Shown here: positions 7,787 through 14,603 of the stretch, piece by piece
How positions within the stretch are numbered: position 1 is the stretch's first letter
Layout of the letters: every line of letters begins with the position of its first letter
Translations under genes and position numbers: made by a program
The notes under the pieces: model-generated
The model's database searches: none
What the model saw: the letters and a program-made list of their open reading frames with translations, nothing else
Told to the model about the DNA's origin: nothing
IMG/VR virus record: IMGVR_UViG_3300025889_000965
Coordinates: 1 to 23,534 of that record
Strand: one strand, 5' to 3'
DNA: 23,534 nucleotides
Source of the DNA: a virus

Positions 7787-9346
7787 CTACGGTTGAACTT
7801 TGGCTGTGTCAAGCACCTCCTCTCGATATAAGTTGAGCAGGGATTCCATGTCCTCGGTCTTGCCGTCGAGCGAGTCGTACAGCTTGCGCTCCACGCCACT
7901 GCCGCACAGCCTGACCACAAGGCAGGGGTTCTTCTGGCCCGCACGGTGCACGCGGGCGTTGGCCTGATGGTAGATCTCGTTCGACGTCACAGGGCCCCAC
8001 CACACAACCGTGTTGGCCGCATGCAGGGTCACACCGTGCGAAGCCGCCGCAGGCTGGATGAGCAGTACCCTTGGCTCAGGCTCGGTCTGGAACGCGGCAA
8101 AGATCCTCGTACGCTGGGCCACCGGTACGCTGCCGTCGATGACCTCGACAGCGATCTTGTCCTTCTTGAGCCGCTCTTCGAGCACCTTGATCGTGTGCCG
8201 GTACGGGACGAAGACCAGCACTTTGTGAGTGCTTTCCTCGATGGCTTCCAGCAGAACGTTGTAGCGGTTCGTGATGTCGAACTCGACAGTGTTACCGTCG
8301 TCAGAATACACCGCACCAGATGAGACTTGCAGGAGCTTGTTGAGGTTGGTCGCGGCATTGACTGACGTCACCGTCTCAGTGCCCGCCGACATGATGAACT
8401 GATCTTTCAGGAGCTTGTAATACTTAAGTTGTTGCGGTGTAAGTTCTACCTCCCGTGTGGTGTATAGAAGCTCTGGTAGGTCAAGGCACTCTTCCTTGGT
8501 GAAACGAATGGCGGGTTGAAGCACGCGGTTGACGATTTCCGCAGCGTTATTCTTCTGCTTCCATTTGAACTGCGTGACTTTCCACATCACCATGTCACGG
8601 AAGCTGTAGAAGTTCCTCGGCACCGAGTCGGGGTTCAGCATCTTGGCAAGGCCGTAGGCATCGGTCGGTGCTTGGGACGCCGGGGTGCCAGTTGCCATCC
8701 ATAGCCACGTGTCGGAGGTGATCAGTTCGTTGATAGCCTTCCACCGGTTGGTCGTCGCGGTCTTCACCGCGTTCGCCTCGTCAATGATGACAAGGTCGAA
8801 GCCCCCGGCCTTCAGCTCCTCCAGCACCGTCTGAACGCCGTCGAAGTTGATGATGACGAACTCGGCATCGGACTGAATGATCTTGGCCCGCTTGCGCCTG
8901 TCGCCATAGGCCACGTCGACGCGCCGGTGCATGACCACCTTGAACAGATCCGCCTGCCATGCCGAAGACATGATGGACAGAGGACAGATCACCAGTGCAC
9001 GTCTGATGTAGCCCTTGTTCATCAGGTAGTCAGCCGCCCATGCGAACGATGCGGTTTTGCCTGTGCCCGGGTCGTTGAAGCAGAAGGCCCGCTTGTGCAG
9101 CGTCATGAACGATGCTGTCGTCCGCTGGTGGTCGAAGGGCTTGTAGATCCCAGGCCACTTGTAGCGGCGCTCGATGGGGGAGGGTACCCCCTTGACGCCG
9201 ACGTTCTTCAGCACCCGCGCCTCATCCAGCCCCCAGTGGACAAGTACGCGACCATCGTCAAGCAACTTGCTTTTCGGGATGGTGTTCAGCACTCGCTGAG
9301 GGTTGCGGAGCTTCAACAGCAGGGCTTTGTTTTGTATTACTTCCAT
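7787..9346 (-). CDS. SNF2-like superfamily 2 DNA helicase/ATPase
   Basis: An ATP-driven DNA translocase or helicase of about 519 aa. In order: FDHQRTTASF (about 71-80, the Q-like motif), NDPGTGKTAS (Walker A, 91-100), LVIIDEANAVKT (motif II with D189, E190), ATGTP (motif III, 218-222), and near the C-terminus YHQANARVHRAGQKNPC, the SNF2-type motif VI. SNF2-like helicases of this size are common in phage replication regions. I prefer ATG 9346 (MEVIQNKALLL); a GTG four codons upstream (9358) is also in frame and is preceded by AAAGG. The gene overlaps the end of the upstream gene by 89 nt, which is unusually long for this window. Motif II reads DEAN rather than DEAH. Confidence 0.9.
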   Translation of the reverse strand: MEVIQNKALLLKLRNPQRVLNTIPKSKLLDDGRVLVHWGLDEARVLKNVGVKGVPSPIERRYKWPGIYKPFDHQRTTASFMTLHKRAFCFNDPGTGKTASFAWAADYLMNKGYIRRALVICPLSIMSSAWQADLFKVVMHRRVDVAYGDRRKRAKIIQSDAEFVIINFDGVQTVLEELKAGGFDLVIIDEANAVKTATTNRWKAINELITSDTWLWMATGTPASQAPTDAYGLAKMLNPDSVPRNFYSFRDMVMWKVTQFKWKQKNNAAEIVNRVLQPAIRFTKEECLDLPELLYTTREVELTPQQLKYYKLLKDQFIMSAGTETVTSVNAATNLNKLLQVSSGAVYSDDGNTVEFDITNRYNVLLEAIEESTHKVLVFVPYRHTIKVLEERLKKDKIAVEVIDGSVPVAQRTRIFAAFQTEPEPRVLLIQPAAASHGVTLHAANTVVWWGPVTSNEIYHQANARVHRAGQKNPCLVVRLCGSGVERKLYDSLDGKTEDMESLLNLYREEVLDTAKVQP

Positions 9347-9725
9347 AGTATGCGTCACACCTTTTAATGGCTTCGTCTACAAAACGGTTCCATTCTCGTT
9401 TTGTTACGTTTTCTTTTACAACGTCAAGGATGAAATTAGCCAATCCTTCACGGATGCGGGACCGCCTTGGTTTCAATGCGCCGATCTCCGAACAACGTTT
9501 AGTTATTTCCATGCCTATCTGTTTTCTCTCATCCTTAGTGAGAGGTTCTTCTAAGAGCGTATTCAGGTACGCGATTCTACGTTTCAGGCAATCAATCTGT
9601 TCTGTCGGTGTAAGTTTTTCAGGCAGCTCCCATCCTAATAAGTTCACACCACGGACCGAAGGCCGAGTCGAGAACGAACCTTCACGTTTATAGAACTGCT
9701 GACTTTCAGCGGTGTGTTTGTACAT
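9258..9725 (-). CDS. AT-richer unknown protein between exonuclease and helicase (155 aa)
   Basis: I do not recognise this protein. The start ATG at 9725 has GGAG seven bases upstream and the gene lies four bases after the exonuclease stop. The middle (about residues 35-120) is highly charged and helical (EQIDCLKRRIAYLNTLLEEPLTKDERK and later FILDVVKENVTKREWNRF in two pieces), with likely coiled coil. The last ~25 residues are Pro/Ala/Ser-rich and disordered, and that part overlaps the helicase start. Base composition is clearly more AT-rich than its neighbours (runs such as TTTTGTTACGTTTTCTTTTAC on the plus strand), suggesting more recent acquisition. A role in DNA metabolism is suggested only by position. 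Confidence 0.6.
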   Translation of the reverse strand: MYKHTAESQQFYKREGSFSTRPSVRGVNLLGWELPEKLTPTEQIDCLKRRIAYLNTLLEEPLTKDERKQIGMEITKRCSEIGALKPRRSRIREGLANFILDVVKENVTKREWNRFVDEAIKRCDAYYGSNTKQSPAVEAPQPSASAEHHPEKQVA

Positions 9726-9729
9726 GGGG

Positions 9730-10260
9730 TCACTCCAGAGTGAACTTACTCTTCTTCGCCATGTGAATCAATCGCATCGCTTGAGTCTTGGCATCATCAA
9801 GCGCTACGTGTCCGGTACCTACACGCTCGATACGGTCCTTGAGGAACATCGCGGCCATCGTTCGGTAGCACCTGTCGTTCCAGAAGTGCCAAGGCACATC
9901 GTGTTTGATAGCCCGGTACGCAGCGGCCAGCAGTGCGTTGTCGAAGTTGGCACCGTTGCCCCAGACAACTGCTTCCTCCAGCGGGGGCATCCACACCGCG
10001 AGCTTGATCAGGGCAACCTCAAGCGAGGTGCCACCCTTGAACGCGGCCTCTCTCGCCGCATCAGACTGCTTGCTCCACCACTCAAGGGTGCTCTTCTGTG
10101 CACGCAGGCCTACTGCCTTGCACGACTCCGCGTCAATCGTGACGTAGAACTCGCCCTTGATCTCCTCTTCGACGCTGAACTTTACAGCTCCAATAGACAG
10201 GATGATGTCCCCCGGACGTGTACCGAGGGTCTCAATATCTACCATGACATGTTGTTTCAC
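9730..10260 (-). CDS. DEDDh 3'-5' exonuclease, Rv2179c/DexA-like
   Basis: A 3'-5' exonuclease of 176 aa. The start is a GTG at 10260 (VKQHVMVDIE), chosen because CTAGGAGCACAA precedes it with AGGAG at good spacing; an ATG at 10308 is open but has no such signal. Catalytic residues are D8 and E10 in VMVDIETLGT (motif I), D107 in GNGANFDNALL (motif II), and H151 with D156 in HVALDDAKTQA (motif III, H-x4-D, hence the DEDDh class). The size and motif spacing fit the 3'-5' exoribonuclease Rv2179c-like/T4 DexA-like group. Substrates in this group include ssDNA or RNA; which one applies here is not visible. The polymerase further upstream carries its own proofreading exonuclease, so this enzyme likely serves recombination or nucleic-acid turnover. 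Confidence 0.88.
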   Translation of the reverse strand: MKQHVMVDIETLGTRPGDIILSIGAVKFSVEEEIKGEFYVTIDAESCKAVGLRAQKSTLEWWSKQSDAAREAAFKGGTSLEVALIKLAVWMPPLEEAVVWGNGANFDNALLAAAYRAIKHDVPWHFWNDRCYRTMAAMFLKDRIERVGTGHVALDDAKTQAMRLIHMAKKSKFTLE

Positions 10261-10377
10261 TTGTGCTCCTAGACAAACGGAAATCGCTTGAGGGACAAAG
10301 TCCGTCAAGCTCGAAGCCCCGAAGGGCGGACAAGCCTAGCACCTTACGATGCTAGGCGGTATAGGGAGAACCCGGGG
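10261..10377 (-). other. Intergenic region with two hairpins before the exonuclease gene
   Basis: A perfect 8-bp stem, GCCTAGCA/TGCTAGGC (10334-10341 and 10350-10357), is followed on the minus strand by TTGTCC, which is a poor U-tract. A second small stem with a UUCG loop sits at 10316-10327 (GCCC TTCG GGGC on the minus strand). A weak TTGACG at about 10300-10305 could be a -35 element but no good -10 follows. The exonuclease leader CTAGGAGCACAA lies at the 3' end of the region. It may act as a partial terminator or an RNA-processing site. Confidence 0.5.
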
Positions 10378-10644
10378 TCAGCCCCCGGACTTCGGTCCCT
10401 TGAAATTGCGTGCGCTATTTGCGCTGAAGCTCTTCAGCTTCACGTTCCCTGGCTTGCTCTTGCCACCATCCTTGATGGGGGTAACGTGGTCGAGAGCTTT
10501 GCCTTTCCGTGACGCCTTGCCGTTCTCTTTGTCCCAAGCACGTCGGGCCCGCTGGCGTTCGGACTGCTTGGCGCGTCCCCCATTGGCAAGAAAGTCTTGA
10601 TACTCCTTCTTGTGGTCGCGGTCAGCCTTGTTCTTGTAAGGCAT
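10378..10644 (-). CDS. HNH endonuclease (88 aa)
   Basis: A small HNH-fold nuclease. The start ATG at 10644 (MPYKNKADR) has GGAGGT four bases upstream and follows the stop of the RecB-like gene by one base. An in-frame ATG four codons earlier would lie in the SD itself. The N-terminal half is very basic and helical (DHKKEYQDF, RQRARRAWDKENG). The motif LDHVTPIKDGGKSKPGN then provides the first H of HNH (D-H), and the N in GN plus the following SFSANSARNF match the N...N/H end of the ββα-metal fold. Length and layout match free-standing phage HNH proteins. No zinc Cys pairs are seen. It may cut DNA during recombination or packaging, or be a homing-type nuclease; position in an operon of replication genes favours a phage function. 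Confidence 0.78.
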   Translation of the reverse strand: MPYKNKADRDHKKEYQDFLANGGRAKQSERQRARRAWDKENGKASRKGKALDHVTPIKDGGKSKPGNVKLKSFSANSARNFKGPKSGG

Positions 10645-10645
10645 T

Positions 10646-11329
10646 TCAACCTCCATTCAGCCCGTTGTGCGGGCAAGACATCACAACGCAGTGTCTCCTG
10701 CACAGCCCCGAAGGATTCGGATTCCACACGCCTGTACGGTGTGCGTTCTCAAGGCGCTTGACGTCAGCCATCCACTGCTGCCAATAGATCTTCTCTTGCT
10801 CAGCGGTGTACACCGCTGGCTTGAACGTGTTCGCCACAACGAAGAGCAGCCCTGCCTTGACCTTCTTGATCTCCGGGAAGTGCTTGAAGACCATCAAGGC
10901 CATGAGTTCAAGCTGCGCAGTGTCCGCGTACTTGGCCGACTTGCCGGTCTTGTAGTCGATGACCCGCGCCGTGCCCGTCTCACGGTTGACGATGAGCAGG
11001 TCAGCGATGCCCCGGCACCAGACGCTCGGATCTTTGAACCCACAGGGCTCGAAGTCCTTCGTCAGCCCCATCTCGTACTCGCAGAACTTCTCTCCAGGCA
11101 GCGCACGGAGTGTGTCAAGTTGGCCCTTGACATAAGAGAACTCCGGGGGCAATGGTTTGCCGTCCCGGACGTAATGCTCTGCTGCCTCGTGGAAGTTGGA
11201 GCCGTACAGCGTGGCCTCGGTGTACTCAGGCTCCTTGTAGTTCCTTGCGACCTTGATCTCAAAAAACTTTTTTGGACAAGTCTTGAACGACTTGAGAGAC
11301 GAGAACGACCAAGGTCCGGGCAAGCTCAT
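10646..11329 (-). CDS. RecB/Cas4-type PD-(D/E)XK nuclease with possible Fe-S cysteines
   Basis: A DNA exonuclease of 227 aa related to the PDDEXK_1 group. H47 in GSNFHEAAEHYV is the usual helix-borne histidine; D110 in RGIADLLIV, then D125 and K127 in VIDYKTGK make the catalytic core; Q140 in AQLELMAL follows at the expected distance. C18 (KTCPKKF) at the N-terminus and C210, C214 and C219 at the C-terminus (GLCRRHCVVMSC) give the one-plus-three cysteine layout known from Cas4 and AddB iron-sulfur nucleases; cluster binding is inference. Start ATG 11329 overlaps the upstream stop as ATGA, so translation is coupled. No cas genes or CRISPR repeats are nearby, so a recombination or DNA-degradation role is more likely than adaptation. 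Confidence 0.85.
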   Translation of the reverse strand: MSLPGPWSFSSLKSFKTCPKKFFEIKVARNYKEPEYTEATLYGSNFHEAAEHYVRDGKPLPPEFSYVKGQLDTLRALPGEKFCEYEMGLTKDFEPCGFKDPSVWCRGIADLLIVNRETGTARVIDYKTGKSAKYADTAQLELMALMVFKHFPEIKKVKAGLLFVVANTFKPAVYTAEQEKIYWQQWMADVKRLENAHRTGVWNPNPSGLCRRHCVVMSCPHNGLNGG

Positions 11330-11529
11330 GACGTGGCAGCGCGGGCCATAGGCCCGTCCTCCATGATGGATAGCGTGTGCTGGAGGATACGCGCTTCGGT
11401 GCCAATATGCAAGGCCACTTCACGTGCCTCGGCGTAGCGGTGCTCAAGGCACAGGTCGTGCGCCTGCCGAAGCATTTTCTCCATCCTTATCATCGGCATA
11501 GCGTAGTCGATGATCTCGTCAGTCGTCAT
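11326..11529 (-). CDS. Small helical protein coupled to DNA polymerase (67 aa)
   Basis: The start ATG at 11529 (MTTDEIIDY) has GGAG six bases upstream and overlaps the polymerase stop by 11 nt; its stop overlaps the nuclease start as ATGA. The protein is almost entirely helical and Met-rich (MPMIRMEKMLRQAHDLCLEHRYAEAREVALHI split over two helices), with no membrane segment. Small proteins with this DEIIDY...LEHRY pattern occur beside polymerase genes in other phages as far as I recall, without known function. The tight coupling suggests a polymerase accessory or a regulator made in proportion to polymerase, which is inference. Confidence 0.7.
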   Translation of the reverse strand: MTTDEIIDYAMPMIRMEKMLRQAHDLCLEHRYAEAREVALHIGTEARILQHTLSIMEDGPMARAATS

Positions 11530-13384
11530 GCAGTTCTCCATAGTTGTAGCCCCACTTCGATTCACAGTTCAGCGGGCACCCCTGTGCCCAGTCAGGCACC
11601 CAGCGCATGCAGGACTCGACGTAAGCCCTCGCCGCTTGGCGCTCGTCTTCGCGAGCCAATGCTATCACGCTGTCATGCACAGTGAGTTTGACGGGTAACT
11701 TGCGAGAGATGCGTAGCATCTGACTCATGACGATGATACGTGCCAGTGCTTGGGTGAGGTTCTCGATGAGCTTTCCACCGTAGATGTTCACCACACCAGT
11801 GTCGTCCTTGTAGCGCCACTCAACGAAGCGCACACCCTGTGCACGGTGGAGTTGTGGGTAGCTGATATAGAGGCCACTGGGCAGCTTGATACCCTTCTTC
11901 CCCTCAACCAACGCCACACCCTCACGCCCCAGCCACATGCTCTCATCGTTGTACATAGCGCGGATGGCGTCTTCTCCCCGTGCCCACAGGTCAACGATGC
12001 ACGGCACGCTACTACGGTAAGTGTCGATGATCTTCTCGCACTCTACGATGTCAAGGTCGACCGACGGAGTTGCTGCCTTGAGCGTCGCCTTGAGCTTACC
12101 TGCACCGGTCTGGTAGCCGCAGCCGAGCGTCACCGTCTTACCGACAAAACGTTCTAGCTTGTTAGCCGGAGTGATGGTCTTACCGTAGATCTTTGTCGCC
12201 AACTTACAATACGCATCGACCTTGTTGGCGAAGTCGTTGACCAGATCCTCCTGCCCCGCCAGCCACGCGAGCACCCGCGCCTCGATGTTCGAGGAGTCGC
12301 AGTCGATGATGACGTAGCCCGGGGGTGCCTCGATGCAGGCCTTGAGGTCGGTGTTGCCACGCGAGGGCAGGTTCTGGAGGTTGACCCCATCGCCCCCTGA
12401 GGAGCGCTTGGTGCGGGCATAGGCGTACTTGAGCGGCACGGGGAAGGCACCGCCCCGGGTTGCGATCCCGATGAAGCGCTCGGTGCGCGTCTCCTCCAAG
12501 GTGCTCTTCACCCCAAGCCTCGCAGCGGCCACAGCCTGCACCCGCTCATCCTCGTGTTCAAGGAGGGCCTTCATACCCGGGTCGGTCTTGGCGAAGGCGA
12601 AGGTGGGCTTGTTCGTGGTCGGGCTGATCTTCGTCGGTGGGTCAACGCCGAAGCCCTTGAGCACCTCTGCGAACTTCTGGTTGCTCATCAGCGACTCGAT
12701 GTCCACTGCGGCGGCACACAGCAGGTTCGCCTTGCGGGCCCGCACCGCTGCGAGGTGTGTCTCCAGCTTGTCTCGGTTGAGCCGGAGCATCGGCTCGGTG
12801 AACATGCGGATGTGCAGGTCGATGAGCTTCAGTTCCTCAAGGGGGTAGGGGCCTCGAATGTCCGCCTCGGTGGGGTTGTACCAGCCACTGGACATGAGGT
12901 GCCACAAGTCATGGCACAGGTCGACGTCGAGCAGGCAGTATTCAGCGTACTGTTTGAACTCTCCCGGAGACATGTCGGAGCGCCTACGCCCCATCATGTT
13001 CATGACATAGGTACCCTTGTCCTCCAGATGGTAGCGCTTGGCCAGAGACGCCAAGGAGTTGTTCCGGGCGCTGAACATGCCTCGTCCCATGCTGAGGGTG
13101 TCGAGCCACACGCGGGGCTTGACCCCGAACTTCCACGACAGGATGGCACCGTCGAAGAGCGTGTTGTGGCACAGGACCGCATACTGCCCCCACGGCACCG
13201 CATCGCACCACTGCTTGATCTCAAGGTGGGTGCCAGAGACGACTTCCTTCGACCCATCCGGCCAGCGCACACCGAGCATGATGACTTCAAAGCGCGGGTC
13301 GCGGATGTACTCCTCGGTGGTGAGTTTGGTGAGGCTGTACTCTCTGTCGTAGTAGGTTTCAAAGTCGAGTGTGACTATCTCCAT
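11519..13384 (-). CDS. Family A DNA polymerase with DEDDy 3'-5' exonuclease
   Basis: The phage replicative polymerase, 621 aa. Start ATG 13384 (MEIVTLDFET) overlaps the VRR-NUC stop (TAATG) and has GGAG eight bases upstream; the longer frame runs into that gene and is rejected. Exonuclease: D7/E9 in TLDFETYY, D78 in CHNTLFDGA, and Y149-x3-D153 in AEYCLLDVD. Polymerase: motif A DSSNIEARVLAWL (D363, E368, R370), motif B GKTVTLGCGYQTG (K416, Y424), motif C TVHDSVIAL (H570, D571). The middle section NLQNLPSRG before motif A is typical of the family. There is no 5'-3' exonuclease domain, as usual for phage enzymes. Motif C has serine where the bacterial enzyme has glutamate (HDS instead of HDE); the catalytic aspartate is kept. 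Confidence 0.95.
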   Translation of the reverse strand: MEIVTLDFETYYDREYSLTKLTTEEYIRDPRFEVIMLGVRWPDGSKEVVSGTHLEIKQWCDAVPWGQYAVLCHNTLFDGAILSWKFGVKPRVWLDTLSMGRGMFSARNNSLASLAKRYHLEDKGTYVMNMMGRRRSDMSPGEFKQYAEYCLLDVDLCHDLWHLMSSGWYNPTEADIRGPYPLEELKLIDLHIRMFTEPMLRLNRDKLETHLAAVRARKANLLCAAAVDIESLMSNQKFAEVLKGFGVDPPTKISPTTNKPTFAFAKTDPGMKALLEHEDERVQAVAAARLGVKSTLEETRTERFIGIATRGGAFPVPLKYAYARTKRSSGGDGVNLQNLPSRGNTDLKACIEAPPGYVIIDCDSSNIEARVLAWLAGQEDLVNDFANKVDAYCKLATKIYGKTITPANKLERFVGKTVTLGCGYQTGAGKLKATLKAATPSVDLDIVECEKIIDTYRSSVPCIVDLWARGEDAIRAMYNDESMWLGREGVALVEGKKGIKLPSGLYISYPQLHRAQGVRFVEWRYKDDTGVVNIYGGKLIENLTQALARIIVMSQMLRISRKLPVKLTVHDSVIALAREDERQAARAYVESCMRWVPDWAQGCPLNCESKWGYNYGELHDD

Positions 13385-13677
13385 TACGTGTTCTCCCAAA
13401 GCCAGCGGTCGAGCAGATCGAGGGTGTCTTCTCGCACCACCATAGCAGTGCCCCCAGCCTGTTCGATCTTCGTCATCTCGTGCTCTTGTAGTGCGGTGGG
13501 CTTGTTGAACCCAGCCTTGCACTCCACGCCCAAGAACTTCCCACGGTGACACACGATGATGTCGGGGATACCTGAACGGCCATAGCCCCCCGTGACAGGG
13601 TAGAAGTAGTACCCCTTGTGTTTCTTGATGATCTCAACGGCTTTCGCCTTGACTTTGGATTCAGGTGTGTTAGCCAT
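13384..13677 (-). CDS. VRR-NUC domain nuclease (97 aa)
   Basis: A stand-alone PD-(D/E)XK nuclease of the VRR-NUC family, which includes Holliday-junction-type and structure-selective nucleases. The core is GYGRSGIPDIIVCHRGKF (D39) followed by LGVECKAG (E52, K54), then a helix with LQEHEMTKIEQAGG containing the family's Q. Full-length phage members have this size. The start ATG at 13677 has no good SD (AACCGAAAAAAC), so translation may depend on the hairpin-containing leader or on coupling. It is the first gene of the replication block and its stop overlaps the polymerase start, suggesting joint use at forks or recombination intermediates; that partnership is inference. Confidence 0.88.
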   Translation of the reverse strand: MANTPESKVKAKAVEIIKKHKGYYFYPVTGGYGRSGIPDIIVCHRGKFLGVECKAGFNKPTALQEHEMTKIEQAGGTAMVVREDTLDLLDRWLWENT

Positions 13678-13711
13678 GTTTTTTCGGTTCTAGTGCTGTG
13701 GTGTTACAGCA
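13678..13711 (-). other. Leader hairpin before VRR-NUC gene
   Basis: TGCTGT (13694-13699 on plus) and ACAGCA (13706-13711) can form a 6-bp stem. The minus strand then reads CTAGAACCGAAAAAAC before the start codon. This is too weak for a terminator. Confidence 0.35.
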
Positions 13712-13849
13712 TCAGAACAATGCGGGTTCACCTTGCCCACGTTGGGCACGGTCTTGCTTGGCGAACCACCGTGCGACCAGTACGCGCTCCGCGTCGGTCT
13801 TGAAGGGCCACGCCCAGCGGGCGAGTGTCAATCCTGATGGGTGCATCAT
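13712..13849 (-). CDS. Overlooked small basic protein (45 aa)
   Basis: This short gene fills what would otherwise be a 168-nt gap. Its ATG at 13849 overlaps the upstream TGA as ATGA, exactly like other junctions in the operon, and it is open for 45 codons to TGA at 13712. The protein starts MMHPSGLTLARWAWPFKTD and ends RGQGEPALF. It is rich in Trp and Arg and has a helical middle (AERVLVARWFAKQDRAQ). It has no transmembrane segment. No own SD is clear, so coupling is presumed. I do not know a function. Confidence 0.6.
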   Translation of the reverse strand: MMHPSGLTLARWAWPFKTDAERVLVARWFAKQDRAQRGQGEPALF

Positions 13850-14538
13850 ACGGTTTTCTTTACGACATAGTCATGGAAGACAGCGCCACGCGCTTTGTTG
13901 CCGACTTCACAGTTGCGAACCCAAACACACTTGTTGTTCTTGAGGTTGCGCCAGTGCCCCCGGCGCTCATGCCAACGGGGACTTGCATGTGTACCTCCTT
14001 GAGGTTCTGCCTTCGGTTTTGGCGGCTCTACAACGATGGTATTCCAATCATACAACGGCACCTTACCTTGGCGAATCCGTTTGGCATGGTTGGCCCGTTT
14101 TACTGGTAAATACCCGGTCGCAGTGCGGGAGTTCAGTGTCAATAGGAAGTGGGTTATAAGGGCGAGATAACCACCAGTATTGCCTTTCCCAACGACAAAA
14201 CCTGAACCGTCATAATGTGCGACTTGGATATGGCCTGATTCATCTGTCCTGTACTGAAACGCCATATCATCAAACACGTCCTTTTCGTCACGCGCCAGAG
14301 GTAAACATCCCGTTACGGTCCCTTCGTCGTTTTGCATAAGCAGCAGTAAATGGGACATATTTTTTATCTGGACGACGACTGCTACCATTTGGAAAGGAAG
14401 TCGCAACTTCGGTAACTCTGTACCTACATCTATGTACTCATCAGTTGTTTCTACCTCGAACCAGTGAAATTCTGTTGCATCAAAGTCTGCTGCTTCATTT
14501 GGCAGCAGGCTTGACATAGCAGCTATCAGCGGTGTCAT
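13846..14538 (-). CDS. AT-richer phage protein of unknown function with C-terminal basic module (230 aa)
   Basis: Start ATG 14538 (MTPLIAAMSS) has GGAGG at five bases and overlaps the previous stop as TGATG; earlier ATG and GTG codons have poorer spacing. The N-terminal 150 residues form a predicted mixed fold with a hydrophobic strand pair (FQMVAVVVQI, HLLLLMQN) and a helix YLALITHFLLTLN. The C-terminal part (about 185-230) has SPRWHERRGHWRNLKNNKCVWV followed by a short HDYVVKK tail (motif given in part as HERRGHWR and VWV). This His/Arg-rich ending recurs in many phage hypothetical proteins I have seen; its role is not known to me. Codon use is notably AT-rich relative to neighbours, suggesting separate acquisition. 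One TTTACTGGTAAA palindrome lies inside this gene. Confidence 0.7.
   Translation of the reverse strand: MTPLIAAMSSLLPNEAADFDATEFHWFEVETTDEYIDVGTELPKLRLPFQMVAVVVQIKNMSHLLLLMQNDEGTVTGCLPLARDEKDVFDDMAFQYRTDESGHIQVAHYDGSGFVVGKGNTGGYLALITHFLLTLNSRTATGYLPVKRANHAKRIRQGKVPLYDWNTIVVEPPKPKAEPQGGTHASPRWHERRGHWRNLKNNKCVWVRNCEVGNKARGAVFHDYVVKKTV
14099..14110. other. TTTACTGGTAAA palindrome (copy 1, inside a gene)
   Basis: The fourth copy lies within the coding sequence of the AT-richer 230-aa gene, encoding LPVK in that frame. Being intragenic, it may be coincidental or mark an internal regulatory site. Confidence 0.4.
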
Positions 14539-14603
14539 CATTCCCTCCACAACAAGAGAATCAGTGTGATAACGATGTTGGCAATCGCGATGAGTTCAAT
14601 CAT
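14538..14603 (-). CDS. Single-span membrane micropeptide (21 aa)
   Basis: ATG 14603 overlaps the upstream TGA as ATGA and has AAGGA six bases upstream; its own stop overlaps the next start as TGATG. The peptide is M-I-E followed by about fifteen hydrophobic residues (LIAIANIVITLILLLW) and ends R-E, which is the shape of a single transmembrane helix. It is far below usual gene-finder limits. Possible roles are a membrane-active regulator or inhibitor. The overlaps on both sides and the SD argue for real translation, though it could also serve mainly as a coupling peptide. Confidence 0.55.
   Translation of the reverse strand: MIELIAIANIVITLILLLWRE

Noticed and set aside
10351-10366. Plus-strand TATAGGGAGA, like the initiation region of a T7 promoter
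   Set aside because: The specificity part upstream does not match the T7 consensus, it points against the direction of all neighbouring genes, and no phage RNA polymerase is encoded in the window.
10646-11329. A CRISPR-Cas adaptation gene (Cas4)
   Set aside because: There are no repeats or other cas genes; only the nuclease fold is similar.
12554-13549. 331-codon plus-strand open frame opposite the polymerase
   Set aside because: Antisense to the polymerase's exonuclease region; no start signal or domain.
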